Origin: JACKHA01 sp041401985
GTDB taxonomy: Bacteria > Planctomycetota > Phycisphaerae > Phycisphaerales > UBA1924
DNA length: 64,000 nt
NCBI GenBank assembly: GCA_041401985.1
Contig: JAWKTE010000011.1
Location: 103,915 to 167,914, forward strand
Reading direction: 5' to 3'
Below the pieces are notes generated by a model. That model searched no databases. It saw only the letters and a program-made list of their open reading frames with translations, and was not told the origin of the DNA. Of this stretch, positions 25,657 through 33,696 are shown one piece after another. Within the stretch, counting starts at the first letter, position 1. Every line of letters starts with the position of its first letter. A program made the translations under genes and the position numbers.

Positions 25657-27021
25657 TCAGGCTCCTTGGGGCGCGTGGGCGGGGCGCGGGGCGGCGGGCG
25701 TGGGGGCCGCGTGCTGGAGGATGGCGGCTTCGAGGATGTCGAGCCCGCGGGCGAGTGTGGCGTCGTCGATCACGAGCGGGGCCAGGACGCGGATGGCGTT
25801 CGAGTCGACACCGGCGGGGATGACGAGCAGGCCCTGGTCGCGGCAGGTGTTGATGATGGCGGCGACGGTGGGGGCGTCGGGGCGTTCGGGGTCGGCGTCG
25901 ACAGAGAACTCGATGGCGAGCATGGCGCCCAGGCCGCGGACGTCGGTGATGGCGGGGACGCGTGCGGCGATGGCCTCGAAGCGGGCGCGGACGGTGCGAC
26001 CGTCGCGGGTGGCCTTGGCGTTCAGGTCGAGTTCCTGCATTCGCTTGATGGTGGCGAGGGCGGCGGCGCAGGCGACGGGGTTGCCGCCGTAGGTGCCGCC
26101 GAGGGTGCCCGGCGTGACGCGGTCCATGACGCTGGCCTTGCCGATGACGCAGGAGATGGGCAGGCCGCCGCCGAGGGACTTGGCCCAGGGGGAGAGGTCG
26201 GGCTTGATGCCGAGGTGCTCGAAGGCGGCCCACTTGCCGGTGCGTCCGAAGCCGGTCTGGACCTCGTCGAGGATGAGGGTGATGGCGTGCTCGCTGCAGA
26301 TGTCGCGCAGGCCTCGGGCGTAGGCGGGCGGCAGGACGTGGAAGCCGCCCTCGCCCTGGACGGGCTCGACGATGATGGCGGCCAGGTCGCGCGGTGCGAC
26401 GGTGTTCTTGAGCGCGGCGCGGAGGCGGGCGAGTTCGCGGCTGGCGACGGCGGCCTCGTCGTCGTTTGGGCGGACGACGGGGAAGGGGAGGCGATAGACC
26501 TCGGGCATGAACGGGCCGCAACCGGCCTTGTAGCCGACCTTTGAGGTGAGGGTGGCGGCGAGCAGGGTGCGGCCGTGGAACGCGCCGGTGAAGCAGATGA
26601 CGGCGGAACGCCCGGTAGCCTGGCGGGCGATCTTGACGGAGTTCTCGACGGCCTCGGCGCCGGTGTTGACGAGCATGGCCTTGGTCGAGTCGTTGGAGCC
26701 GGGCTCGTGGTGGGGCAGGAGTTCGACGAGGCGCTCGCAGAGGGCGACGTATGGCTCGTAGGTGGCGACGTGGATGCAGGTATGCAAGAGGCGGGAAGCC
26801 TGGTCGTTGATCGCGGCGACGACGGCGGGGTCTGTGTGCCCGACGTTCATGACGCCGATGCCGCCGGCGAAGTCGATGAACTCGCGTCCGTCGGCGTCGG
26901 TAAGGATGGCGCCGCGAGCGGAGGCGGCGGTGAGGGTGGAGAGCCGCCCGACGCCGGGGCAGACGACGCGGTCGCGGCGCCGGATGAGGTCGGCGGCGTT
27001 GGATTCGGACGGTGCGGGCAT
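25657..27021 (-). CDS. Class III aminotransferase (GabT-like)
   Basis: 454 residues, first gene of the four-gene operon. Motifs of class III PLP aminotransferases appear in order: FIDFAGGIGVMNVGHTDP, the phosphate-binding NTGAEAVENSVKIAR, FHGRTLLAATLTSK, IVEPVQGEGGF, the PLP-pyridine Asp in LILDEVQTGFGRTGK, lysine K281 in WAKSLGGGLP, and GGTYGGNPVACAAA. The similarity is closest in pattern to 4-aminobutyrate aminotransferase. In this setting it may transaminate a diamine or an omega-amino acid made by the neighbouring decarboxylase and amidase. The product would be a semialdehyde. No dehydrogenase is adjacent. Confidence 0.9.
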   Translation of the reverse strand: MPAPSESNAADLIRRRDRVVCPGVGRLSTLTAASARGAILTDADGREFIDFAGGIGVMNVGHTDPAVVAAINDQASRLLHTCIHVATYEPYVALCERLVELLPHHEPGSNDSTKAMLVNTGAEAVENSVKIARQATGRSAVICFTGAFHGRTLLAATLTSKVGYKAGCGPFMPEVYRLPFPVVRPNDDEAAVASRELARLRAALKNTVAPRDLAAIIVEPVQGEGGFHVLPPAYARGLRDICSEHAITLILDEVQTGFGRTGKWAAFEHLGIKPDLSPWAKSLGGGLPISCVIGKASVMDRVTPGTLGGTYGGNPVACAAALATIKRMQELDLNAKATRDGRTVRARFEAIAARVPAITDVRGLGAMLAIEFSVDADPERPDAPTVAAIINTCRDQGLLVIPAGVDSNAIRVLAPLVIDDATLARGLDILEAAILQHAAPTPAAPRPAHAPQGA

Positions 27022-27196
27022 CGGGTGCTCCCGGGGTGTCGCGCGGCGGGCGTGGATTCCGGCCCGCTTCTGGACCGGCTTCCGGCCCGGAGTTTGCGGT
27101 GCGGCGCGACTCCCCGAAGGACATCCTAGCGGGCGGGTGTGCGCGACGCCTGATGCTGGCGTCGCCGCGTGTTTGGGGTGGGTTTTGCAGCGGTTT

Positions 27197-27226
27197 GGCC
27201 GGCGAGGCCGGCTCTGCGGACCGGCC
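27197..27226 (+). repeat. Hairpin with GAGG..CTCTGCGGA loop
   Basis: GGCCGG, an 18-nt loop CGAGGCCGGCTCTGCGGA, CCGGCC. The loop carries the GAGGC and CTCTGCGGA words of the hairpin family, interrupted by five bases. It lies 13 bp past the stop of the TPR-like gene, between it and the aminotransferase operon. Confidence 0.65.
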
Positions 27227-27238
27227 TGGTGGGCGGGC

Positions 27239-27742
27239 TCAGCGGACGGGCACGTCGTCCTCGAAGATCTCGGGGTGGTCGTGCTCTTCGTCGGGATTGA
27301 AGTTCTCGCGCTGCAGCAGGCGGACGCAGGTGTTCCAGCGGAGCACGGCGTCGTCGTTCTTTGGCGGGGCGATCCTGTCGGACTTCTCGAAGTGGTCCAT
27401 CGCCTTGCGGAGGCGGTCGTAGACGCTGGCCATGGCGTAGCCGGCGTGGAGCAGGTGCTTGACCCAGCGTTCTTCGATGACGCCGGCGTAATACTCGCGC
27501 TCGTAGTCGCCCTTGAGGCGGGCGAGCAGGGCGACGGCGTCGTCGCGCCGGGCCGTGCGGTCGAAGAGGTCGGTCAGGGTGAGGATGAGGCAGATGATCG
27601 CCTGCTGGTTGTCGGGGTCGGCGGCGAGCACGTCCTGGCAGATGCTCTCGGCCTCGCGCGGCTCGTTGAGCAGGCGGTAGCGCTCGGCCTTGGCCAGGGC
27701 GGCGGGGACGGCGTCGCGTTCGATGGGCTTGAGTTTGAACAT
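27239..27742 (-). CDS. TPR-like protein of unknown function
   Basis: 167 residues, ATG 27742 with an AGGAG site. The N-terminal half has the helix-turn-helix spacing of tetratricopeptide repeats (ALAKAERYRLLNEPREAESI, then VLAADPDNQQAIICLILTLT), where DPDN..A is the classic turn. The rest is helical with an acidic tail (NPDEEHDHPEIFEDDVPVR). No signal peptide is present, so it is probably cytoplasmic and acts as a protein-binding scaffold. It is transcribed in the direction of the sdh genes but separated from sdhB by a 212-bp spacer holding an inverted-repeat element. Confidence 0.75.
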   Translation of the reverse strand: MFKLKPIERDAVPAALAKAERYRLLNEPREAESICQDVLAADPDNQQAIICLILTLTDLFDRTARRDDAVALLARLKGDYEREYYAGVIEERWVKHLLHAGYAMASVYDRLRKAMDHFEKSDRIAPPKNDDAVLRWNTCVRLLQRENFNPDEEHDHPEIFEDDVPVR

Positions 27743-27761
27743 GGCGGCTCCTGGGAGGGTT

Positions 27762-27954
27762 CACCGCAGAGGCGCAGCGGGCACAGAGGGAGGCAAGGGC
27801 AGAGGGCTGAGGACCGAGTGCTGCTTACCGAGTGTTGGGTCAAGTTCGCGCCGCGGCGGCGCTCCACAGGCTTTTTCGGAACTGACTTCCTCTGCGTGCT
27901 CTGCGCCTCTGCGGTGAGTCATGGCTCTGCGGTGAGTCATGGCTCATCGGTGGG
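27762..27954. repeat. Inverted-repeat element with CACCGCAGAGGCGCAG ends plus tandem GTCATGGCTC words
   Basis: Left arm 27762-27789 and right arm 27889-27916 are reverse complements over their outer 16 bases (CACCGCAGAGGCGCAG) and imperfectly further in. The 99 bp between contain GACCGAGTGCT/ACCGAGTGTT words. After the right arm, GTCATGGCTCTGCGGTGA-type words repeat up to the sdhB stop. No coding capacity is seen. It looks like a non-autonomous mobile or palindromic element. Confidence 0.7.
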
Positions 27955-28707
27955 TCATGCCTCTTGCTTTGGCTTGAAGATGCGGAAGAGTCTGGTCAGC
28001 GGATCGTAGAACTCGTCGACGACGCGTTCCTTGAGGGGGATGATGGCGTTGTCGGTGATGGTGATGTGCTCGGGGCAGACCTTGGTGCAGCACTTGGTGA
28101 TGTTGCAGTAGCCGATGCCCCCCTCGTCCTTGAGGTCCTTGAGGCGGTCCTCGGTGTCGAGCGGGTGCATCTCGAGGGCGGCGGTGTAGACGAAGAAGCG
28201 GGGGCCGGCGAACTCCGGGTGCTTGTGGTGGTCACGCAGGACGTGGCAGACGTCCTGGCAGAGGTAGCACTCGATGCACTTGCGGAACTCCTGGACGCGT
28301 TCGACGTCGGCCTGCTGGACGCGCCAGGTGCCGTCGTCGGCGTCGGGCTTGCGGGGCTTGAAGGGCTTGATCTGCTTCTTGACCTTGTAGTTCCAGGACA
28401 CGTCGGTGACCAGGTCCTTGACGTGGGGGAAGGCCTTCATGGGCTCGACGGTGACGGGCTGGGTGAGGTCGAGGTCGGACAGGCGGGTCATGCACATGAG
28501 GCGGGGCTTGCCGTTGACCTCGGCCGAGCACGAGCCGCACTTGCCGGCCTTGCAGTTCCAGCGGCAGGCGAGGGTGGGTGCGGACTCGGCCTGGATGTTG
28601 TGGACCGCGTCGAGCACGACCATGCCCTCGGAGGCCTCGGTCGTGTAGTCCTTGAAGGCGGCGGATTCGCCCTGGCCGGTGAAGATGCGGAAGGTGGCGG
28701 TGGGCAT
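27955..28707 (-). CDS. sdhB: Succinate dehydrogenase/fumarate reductase iron-sulfur subunit
   Basis: 250 residues; ATG 28707 has an AGGAGA site. It carries electrons between the flavoprotein and the membrane quinone. Cys motifs are complete: the 2Fe-2S set CRWNCKAGKCGSC plus a later Cys in RLMCMTR, then CIECYLCQDVC and CNITKCCTKVCP for the 4Fe-4S and 3Fe-4S clusters. It is the last gene of the minus-strand sdh run, 34 bp after the VOC gene. Length and motif spacing match the SdhB type of Actinobacteria and relatives. Confidence 0.95.
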   Translation of the reverse strand: MPTATFRIFTGQGESAAFKDYTTEASEGMVVLDAVHNIQAESAPTLACRWNCKAGKCGSCSAEVNGKPRLMCMTRLSDLDLTQPVTVEPMKAFPHVKDLVTDVSWNYKVKKQIKPFKPRKPDADDGTWRVQQADVERVQEFRKCIECYLCQDVCHVLRDHHKHPEFAGPRFFVYTAALEMHPLDTEDRLKDLKDEGGIGYCNITKCCTKVCPEHITITDNAIIPLKERVVDEFYDPLTRLFRIFKPKQEA

Positions 28708-28741
28708 GCGATCTCCTGAAAGCACAAGGACGTTGGGGGGA

Positions 28742-29149
28742 TCACTCGGAAACCATCGGCGGTTCGTCCGTCGGCTGGCCGAACCAGAGCCAGTAGTCGT
28801 CGGGATCGCGGACCTCGAACTCCTTCATGCCGTAGTTCGTGACGCGCAGATCGGAGGCCGCGACGCCCCTGGCCAGGAACTCCTCGCGTAGGGCCGCGGC
28901 ATCGGGGCAGTTGAAATAGAAGATCTGGTAGTTCCTGGCCGATCGCGGCACGTCGCGCTCGATGCCCTCCCGCGGCGGGGCGTTGAACATGATCGAGACG
29001 CCGTCGCGGTCGAGGTCGCACCAGACGGGCGGGTTGCCGAACATGGAGTTGCAGTTGAAGCCGAGTTTCTCGACGTAGAAACGGACCGTGGCCGGGAGAT
29101 CCCGGACGGCGAGCATGGGCCGCAGGAACTGGAGTTCACCGCGTGGCAT
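28742..29149 (-). CDS. VOC (glyoxalase/bleomycin-resistance fold) protein inside the sdh operon
   Basis: 135 residues. Two beta-alpha-beta-beta-beta halves are visible: LRPMLAVRDLPATVRFYVEK followed by LGFNCNSM, and YQIFYFNCPDAAALREEFLA ending FEVRDPDDYWLWFGQP, the closing strand typical of the family. The canonical metal-binding residues are only partly present, so it may be a binding or resistance protein instead of an isomerase. It lies 3 bp after sdhA and 34 bp before sdhB, so it must be cotranscribed with them, an unusual position. Confidence 0.85.
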   Translation of the reverse strand: MPRGELQFLRPMLAVRDLPATVRFYVEKLGFNCNSMFGNPPVWCDLDRDGVSIMFNAPPREGIERDVPRSARNYQIFYFNCPDAAALREEFLARGVAASDLRVTNYGMKEFEVRDPDDYWLWFGQPTDEPPMVSE

Positions 29150-29152
29150 GGG

Positions 29153-30964
29153 CTACTTCTGCTGCTCCTCGATGATCTTCTTAAGGTCGTCGCGCATGGG
29201 CTTGAGCGGCTCGCGCCGGAGGCGCATCTGGCCGTCGTCGCCCTTGGAGACGACGGTGTTGTGCCCGGCGAACTCCTGGCTCTTGTCGGGGTAGTCCTCG
29301 CGGAAGTGCCCGCCGCGGGACTCGCGCCGGTCCAGGGCGGAGCGGGCGACGGCCTCGGAGACGGTGAGCAGGTTGGGCAGGTCGAGGCAGGTGTGCCAGC
29401 CAGGGTTGTACTCGCGGTTGCCGTCGATGCCGACGCCGGCGGCGCGGCCCCTGAGGGCGGCGATATCTTCAAGCGCGCGGGCCATCTCGGGCTCGCTGCG
29501 GACGATGCCGACGTGGGCCTGCATGGTCTCCTGCAGGTCGCGCTGGATGACGTAGGGGTTCTCGCTGCCGGGGCGGTCGAGCGGGGCGAGGGCGGCTTTG
29601 GCGGCGGCATCAACCTGGGCGTCGTCGATGGAGCCGTGCTTGTGCTCCTTGGCCCAGATCGCGGCGTGCTCGCCGGCCCGCTTGCCGAAGACGAGCAGGT
29701 CGGACAGGGAGTTGCCGCCGAGGCGGTTGGCCCCGTGCAGCCCGGCGCCGACCTCGCCCGCGGCGAAGAGGCCCGGGACGCTGGACATCTGCGTGAGGCC
29801 GTCGACCTTCACGCCGCCCATGACGTAGTGGGTCGTGGGGCCGACTTCCATGGGCGTGGTGGTGATGTCGACGCCGGCGAGTTCCTTGAACTGGTGGTAC
29901 ATCGACGGGAGCTTCTTCTTGATGTGCTCCGGGGCGTTGGGGAGTTTCTCCTTGATCCAGGCGATGTCGAGGAACACGCCGCCGTGGGGCGAGCCGCGGC
30001 CTTCCTTGACCTCGCGCACGATGCAGCGGGCGACGTGGTCGCGGGTGAGCAGTTCTGGGGGGCGATTGGCGGCCTTGTCGCCGGTGACGTAGCGCCAGCC
30101 CTCTTCGGCGTCGGTGGCGACCTGGTTCTTGTAGAGGTCGGGGATGTCGTCGAACATGAAGCGCTTGCCGGCGGAGTTGAGGAGGCGCCCGCCCTCGCCT
30201 CGGACGCCCTCGGTGACGAGGATGCCGCGGACCGACGGTGGCCAGACCATGCCGGTGGGGTGGAACTGGACGAACTCCATGTCCATGAGATCGGCGCCGG
30301 CGTGGTAGGCAAGCGAGTGGCCGTCGCCGGTGTATTCCCAGGAGTTGGAGGAGATCTTGTACGCGCGTCCGATGCCGCCGGTGGCCAGGACGATGGCGGG
30401 GGCCTTGAAGAGGCGGAAGCGGCCGCGCTCGCGGTCGTAGCCGAAGGCGCCGACGACGCGCCCGGCGTCCTTGAGCAGGGCGGTGACGGTGTGCTCCATG
30501 TAGACGTCGATGCCGCGGTGGATGCCGTGGTCCTGGAGCGTGCGGATCATCTCGAGGCCGGTGCGGTCGCCGACGTGGGCCAGGCGTGGGTACTTGTGCC
30601 CGCCGAAGTTGCGTTGGAGGATGCGGCCGTCCTTGGTGCGGTCGAAGACGGCGCCCCAGGCCTCGAGTTCCTTGACGCGGGCCGGGGCTTCCTTGGCGTG
30701 GATCTCGGCCTTGACCCAGTTGTTGAGGTAGCCCCCGCCGCGCATGGTGTCGGCGAAGTGGACCTGCCAGTTATCGCGGTCGTCGACGTTGCCGATGGCG
30801 GCGGCCATGCCTCCCTCGGCCATAACGGTGTGGGCCTTGCCGAGGAGGGATTTGCAGACCAGGCCGACGGAGACGCCGGCGGCGGAGGCCTCGATGGCGG
30901 CGCGGAGGCCGGCGCCGCCGGCGCCGATGACGAGCACGTCGTGGGTGTGGGTTTGGAGGTCCAT
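29153..30964 (-). CDS. sdhA: Succinate dehydrogenase/fumarate reductase flavoprotein subunit
   Basis: 603 residues. The N-terminal FAD-binding loop VLVIGAGGAGLRAAIEAS, the flavin-attachment region (VMAEGGMAAA), the substrate-site MEFVQFHPTGM, HVARCIVREVKEG, and the YVMGGVKVD and GANRLGGNSLSDLLVFGKRAG segments are all in place. It oxidises succinate to fumarate at the cytoplasmic face. The start at 30964 is 63 bp after the four-helix-bundle gene, which separates it from sdhC. The C-terminus has the expected Arg/Glu-rich capping region (SRGGHFREDYPDKSQEF). Confidence 0.96.
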   Translation of the reverse strand: MDLQTHTHDVLVIGAGGAGLRAAIEASAAGVSVGLVCKSLLGKAHTVMAEGGMAAAIGNVDDRDNWQVHFADTMRGGGYLNNWVKAEIHAKEAPARVKELEAWGAVFDRTKDGRILQRNFGGHKYPRLAHVGDRTGLEMIRTLQDHGIHRGIDVYMEHTVTALLKDAGRVVGAFGYDRERGRFRLFKAPAIVLATGGIGRAYKISSNSWEYTGDGHSLAYHAGADLMDMEFVQFHPTGMVWPPSVRGILVTEGVRGEGGRLLNSAGKRFMFDDIPDLYKNQVATDAEEGWRYVTGDKAANRPPELLTRDHVARCIVREVKEGRGSPHGGVFLDIAWIKEKLPNAPEHIKKKLPSMYHQFKELAGVDITTTPMEVGPTTHYVMGGVKVDGLTQMSSVPGLFAAGEVGAGLHGANRLGGNSLSDLLVFGKRAGEHAAIWAKEHKHGSIDDAQVDAAAKAALAPLDRPGSENPYVIQRDLQETMQAHVGIVRSEPEMARALEDIAALRGRAAGVGIDGNREYNPGWHTCLDLPNLLTVSEAVARSALDRRESRGGHFREDYPDKSQEFAGHNTVVSKGDDGQMRLRREPLKPMRDDLKKIIEEQQK

Positions 30965-31016
30965 GGGGTCGTGGGCGTCCGAGGGTGTGTGAAGTGTGGA
31001 GGCCGCCGGTCGTCGA

Positions 31017-31061
31017 GTCCTTTGTCCTTAGTCCTTGGTCCTTGGTCCTGGAGGTCGGGCA
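31017..31061 (-). repeat. Left inverted repeat of the four-helix-bundle element
   Basis: 31038-31061 begins GTCCTTGGTCCTGGAGGTCG and is a perfect 24-bp inverted match to 31487-31510. Outside it, 31017-31037 repeats the 7-bp word TCCTTAG/TCCTTGG. Confidence 0.92.
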
Positions 31062-31453
31062 CCAGGGGATCGGGAGGATGCGACGGGTGTCTTTGTGGAT
31101 CGCAGGCGGGTTGCGAATCTGGTGATCGCCTTGGTGAGATCCGACGCGTCGGCGCTGAGGCTATCGAACTGCCTTTGGGTGAGATAGCCGATGTCCAGAG
31201 CGGCGAACAGCATCGATCGGACCTCGGCGGCGGAGCCCTTGGCGATCGAGAGGAACTGGAGAAACTCCGTTCGGCGGTATCGCTCGAATCCCTCCGCGAT
31301 GTTGTTCATGACCGAAAGCGAGGCCCGGCGGGCTTGCGTCACGAACGCGAAGTCCTTGGCGGCTTCTCCCGAGCGGGTCCATCGGAACACGCGGCGGCTG
31401 AGCGCGCGAGCCAGTTGCCAGACTTGCAGTTCTTCGAATCGAGTGATCGCCAC
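31028..31453 (-). CDS. Four-helix-bundle protein (S23/IVS-type) inserted between sdhC and sdhA
   Basis: 141 residues from GTG 31453, chosen because AAGGAG lies eight bases upstream; GTG 31462 is too close to it. ITRFEELQVWQLARALSRRV is the family opening, followed by FVTQARRASLSVMNNIAEGF, then the FLQFLSIAKGSAAEVRSMLF helix and an IGYLTQRQFDSL helix. Members are the size of the proteins encoded in 23S intervening sequences and of the Avd accessory protein of diversity-generating retroelements; no reverse transcriptase or template repeat is here. The last codons (ARPPGPRTKD) fall inside the left copy of a 24-bp inverted repeat, whose partner lies just upstream of the start. Confidence 0.88.
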   Translation of the reverse strand: MAITRFEELQVWQLARALSRRVFRWTRSGEAAKDFAFVTQARRASLSVMNNIAEGFERYRRTEFLQFLSIAKGSAAEVRSMLFAALDIGYLTQRQFDSLSADASDLTKAITRFATRLRSTKTPVASSRSPGARPPGPRTKD

Positions 31454-31486
31454 GCCCGACACTCCTTCCGCCCGCAGTCGACCGAT

Positions 31487-31526
31487 TGCCCGACCTCCAG
31501 GACCAAGGACTCAGGACTCAGGACCC
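31487..31526 (+). repeat. Right inverted repeat of the four-helix-bundle element
   Basis: 31487-31510 (ending CTCCAGGACCAAGGAC) is the perfect inverted match of 31038-31061. Outside it, ACTCAGGACTCAGGACC continues with a similar 7-bp word repeat, so the match extends imperfectly. Confidence 0.92.
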
Positions 31527-31558
31527 GATGAACCTCATGCTCGCGCCGCACCCTCGCC

Positions 31559-32407
31559 TCAGATCAACCTGAAGTCCGTGATCACCCCCATCGAGCACAT
31601 CCGCACATAAAAGTCCGTGAAGCCGACCCAGAACAGGCTGACCCACGCCCAGAGCATGTGGCGGCTGTTCAGGCAGCTCACGCAGTCGTACGCCTTCTTC
31701 TGGGCGGGGCTTCCCGAGAGGGCGTTGCGCCGGCCGCCGATGAGGTGGCGGAAGGAGTGGCAGCCGAAGGTGTAGAGGCCAAGGAAGATCGGGTTGAGGG
31801 TGAGCACGATGGTGCCGACGCCGACGCCGAAGGTCTTGGTGCCGTCGGGCGTGGTCCAGATGTACGAGATGATCGCGTCGTAGGCCAGCAGGAAGATGAA
31901 GGCGATGGCCAGGTAGAGGAAGTAGCGGTGGACGTTCTGGAGGATGAGGGGGAACTTGCGCTCGCCGCGGTAGTTCTTGCCGCGGAACTTGGGCTCGCCG
32001 ACGGCGCAGGAGATCGGGTCGGCCCAGAAGGCCTTGTAGTACGCGCCGCGGTAGTAGTAGCAGGTGAAGCGGAAGCCGCCGGGGGCCCACAGGATCAGGA
32101 ACGCGGGGCTGAAGACCATGAACGAGGGCCACAGGTTCAGCAGCCACTGGGGCGGCTGGCCGAACCAGGCGTGCCCGGTGGTGACGCCGACGGGATCGAA
32201 GATCAGGGGCGAGTAGAACGGGGAGAGGTAGTGGGCCCCGCCGGCTTCGAGCCAGAAATGCGCGGCCTGGAACGCGGCCCACGTCGAGTAGACGATGAAC
32301 GCCGAGAACCCGAGGAACACCAGCAGCGACTGGAGCCACCAGCGGTCCTTGCGGGCCGTCTGGCCCAGGGGGCTGAGTTGCGGCAGAGGCAGATCGACCT
32401 GGGCCAT
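31559..32407 (-). CDS. sdhC: Succinate dehydrogenase membrane anchor (actinobacterial-type SdhC)
   Basis: 282 residues from ATG 32407 (GGAG upstream). Five hydrophobic helices are visible (WLQSLLVFLGFSAFIVYSTW, WPSFMVFSPAFLILWAP, RYFLYLAIAFIFLLAYDAII, TIVLTLNPIFLGLYTFGCHS, MLWAWVSLFWVGFTDFYVRM). The sequence HYLSPFYSPLIF, the TCYYYRGAYYKAFW segment and the His in QNVHRYFLY are hallmarks of the long anchor of actinobacterial-type complexes, where His residues hold heme. It passes electrons from SdhB to the quinone pool. It is the first gene of the operon and is divergent from the old yellow enzyme gene, with 143 bp between the starts. Confidence 0.88.
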   Translation of the reverse strand: MAQVDLPLPQLSPLGQTARKDRWWLQSLLVFLGFSAFIVYSTWAAFQAAHFWLEAGGAHYLSPFYSPLIFDPVGVTTGHAWFGQPPQWLLNLWPSFMVFSPAFLILWAPGGFRFTCYYYRGAYYKAFWADPISCAVGEPKFRGKNYRGERKFPLILQNVHRYFLYLAIAFIFLLAYDAIISYIWTTPDGTKTFGVGVGTIVLTLNPIFLGLYTFGCHSFRHLIGGRRNALSGSPAQKKAYDCVSCLNSRHMLWAWVSLFWVGFTDFYVRMCSMGVITDFRLI

Positions 32408-32550
32408 CGGGCACTCCGGGGCGGCACGCGGGATCGCCCCGGCCACCGTCGCCCGAGCGAGCCGCGATCCTACAGAATCCCGCGGCCCTCGGCCAGCGAA
32501 ACCGAGGACGACGCCGCCAGACCCTGACCGCGACCGCACGGAACACCGCT

Positions 32551-33696
32551 ATGACCGAATCCGAACCGAAGAACCCGCTCCTCAAGGCGTGCCGGGTGGG
32601 CGCGTGGAATCTGCCGCACCGGGTGGCGATGGCACCGCTGACGCGTTCGCGGGCGGCCATGCCCGGCAACGTGCCGCAGGCGCTGAATGCCGCGTACTAC
32701 GCCCAGCGGGCCGCGGGGCGTGGCGGGGCGTCGCTGATCATCTCCGAGGCCACGCCGATCTCGCCCCGGGCCCACGGCTACTACGCCACGCCCGGCATCC
32801 ACACGACCGAGCAGGTGAAGGGCTGGCGGCTCGTGACCGACGCGGTGCACGACTCGGGCGGGCTGATCGTGTGCCAGTTGTGGCACGTGGGGCGCGTGAG
32901 CCACGCGACCCTGCAGCCGGGGGGCGAGGCGCCGGTGGGGCCGACGGACGTGGCGTCGCAGTCGAAGACATTTGTGGATGCGTCGATGGCCCGCGTGCAG
33001 ACGAGCCGCCCGCGGGCGCTGCGGTCGGAAGAGGTGGCGGGGGTTGCGCGGGAGTTTGCGGAGGCTGCGGGGAGGGCGATGGACGCGGGGTTCGACGGCG
33101 TCGAGATCCACGGCGCGAACACATACATCCTCGACCAGTTCACGCGGGATGGCATGAACCTGCGGACCGACGAGTGGGGCGGAACGCTGGAGAACCGATT
33201 GCGACTGGCGTTTCTGGCGGCCGAGGGGGTGGTGCGGGAATGCGGGGCCGATCGCGTGGGGTACCGCATCAGCCCGCTGTCGGAGCACCACGATGCGCGC
33301 GACTCGGACCCGGGCGCGACGTTCGCGGCACTGGCGAGCGGGCTGGGCACGCTGGGTATCGCGTACATCCACGCCGTTGAGACGTGGGACCGGGCGACGC
33401 TCGATCCGCGGACGCCCGAGGTGATCCCGCGCGTGCGGGACGCGTTCAAGGCGGCGCACCCGCACCCGAAGCGGGCGGCCTACATCGCCAACGGGGACTA
33501 CTCGCCAGCGCTGGCGGCGTCGGCAATCGCGGACGGCTGGTGCGACGCGGTGGCGTTCGGACGGGCGCTCATCTCGAATCCGGACCTGGCGGCGCGGATC
33601 GGGGCCGGGGCCGCGCTGGCGCCGTGGGATCGCGAGACGTTCTATGGCGGTGGGGCGGAGGGGTACACGGACTACCCGGCGAGGGACGCCGTCTGA
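32551..33696 (+). CDS. Old yellow enzyme family NADH:flavin oxidoreductase
   Basis: 381 residues. A TIM barrel binding FMN. The opening strand HRVAMAPLTRSRA, IISEATPISPRAHGYY, ICQLWHVGRVSH-like VCQLWHVGRVSHATLQPGG, then FDGVEIHGANTYILDQFTRD and EWGGTLENRLRLAFLA follow the classical NemA/OYE order, and WCDAVAFGRALISNPDLAAR closes the phosphate site. Members reduce activated C=C bonds of enals, enones or nitro esters using NAD(P)H. The gene is transcribed away from sdhC and its last 25 bp overlap the tail of the TrpF-like gene. Confidence 0.93.
   Translation: MTESEPKNPLLKACRVGAWNLPHRVAMAPLTRSRAAMPGNVPQALNAAYYAQRAAGRGGASLIISEATPISPRAHGYYATPGIHTTEQVKGWRLVTDAVHDSGGLIVCQLWHVGRVSHATLQPGGEAPVGPTDVASQSKTFVDASMARVQTSRPRALRSEEVAGVAREFAEAAGRAMDAGFDGVEIHGANTYILDQFTRDGMNLRTDEWGGTLENRLRLAFLAAEGVVRECGADRVGYRISPLSEHHDARDSDPGATFAALASGLGTLGIAYIHAVETWDRATLDPRTPEVIPRVRDAFKAAHPHPKRAAYIANGDYSPALAASAIADGWCDAVAFGRALISNPDLAARIGAGAALAPWDRETFYGGGAEGYTDYPARDAV

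Noticed and set aside
31028..31453. Four-helix-bundle gene as part of a diversity-generating retroelement
   Set aside because: No reverse transcriptase, template repeat or variable C-type-lectin target is present nearby; only the inverted-repeat bracket is supported.
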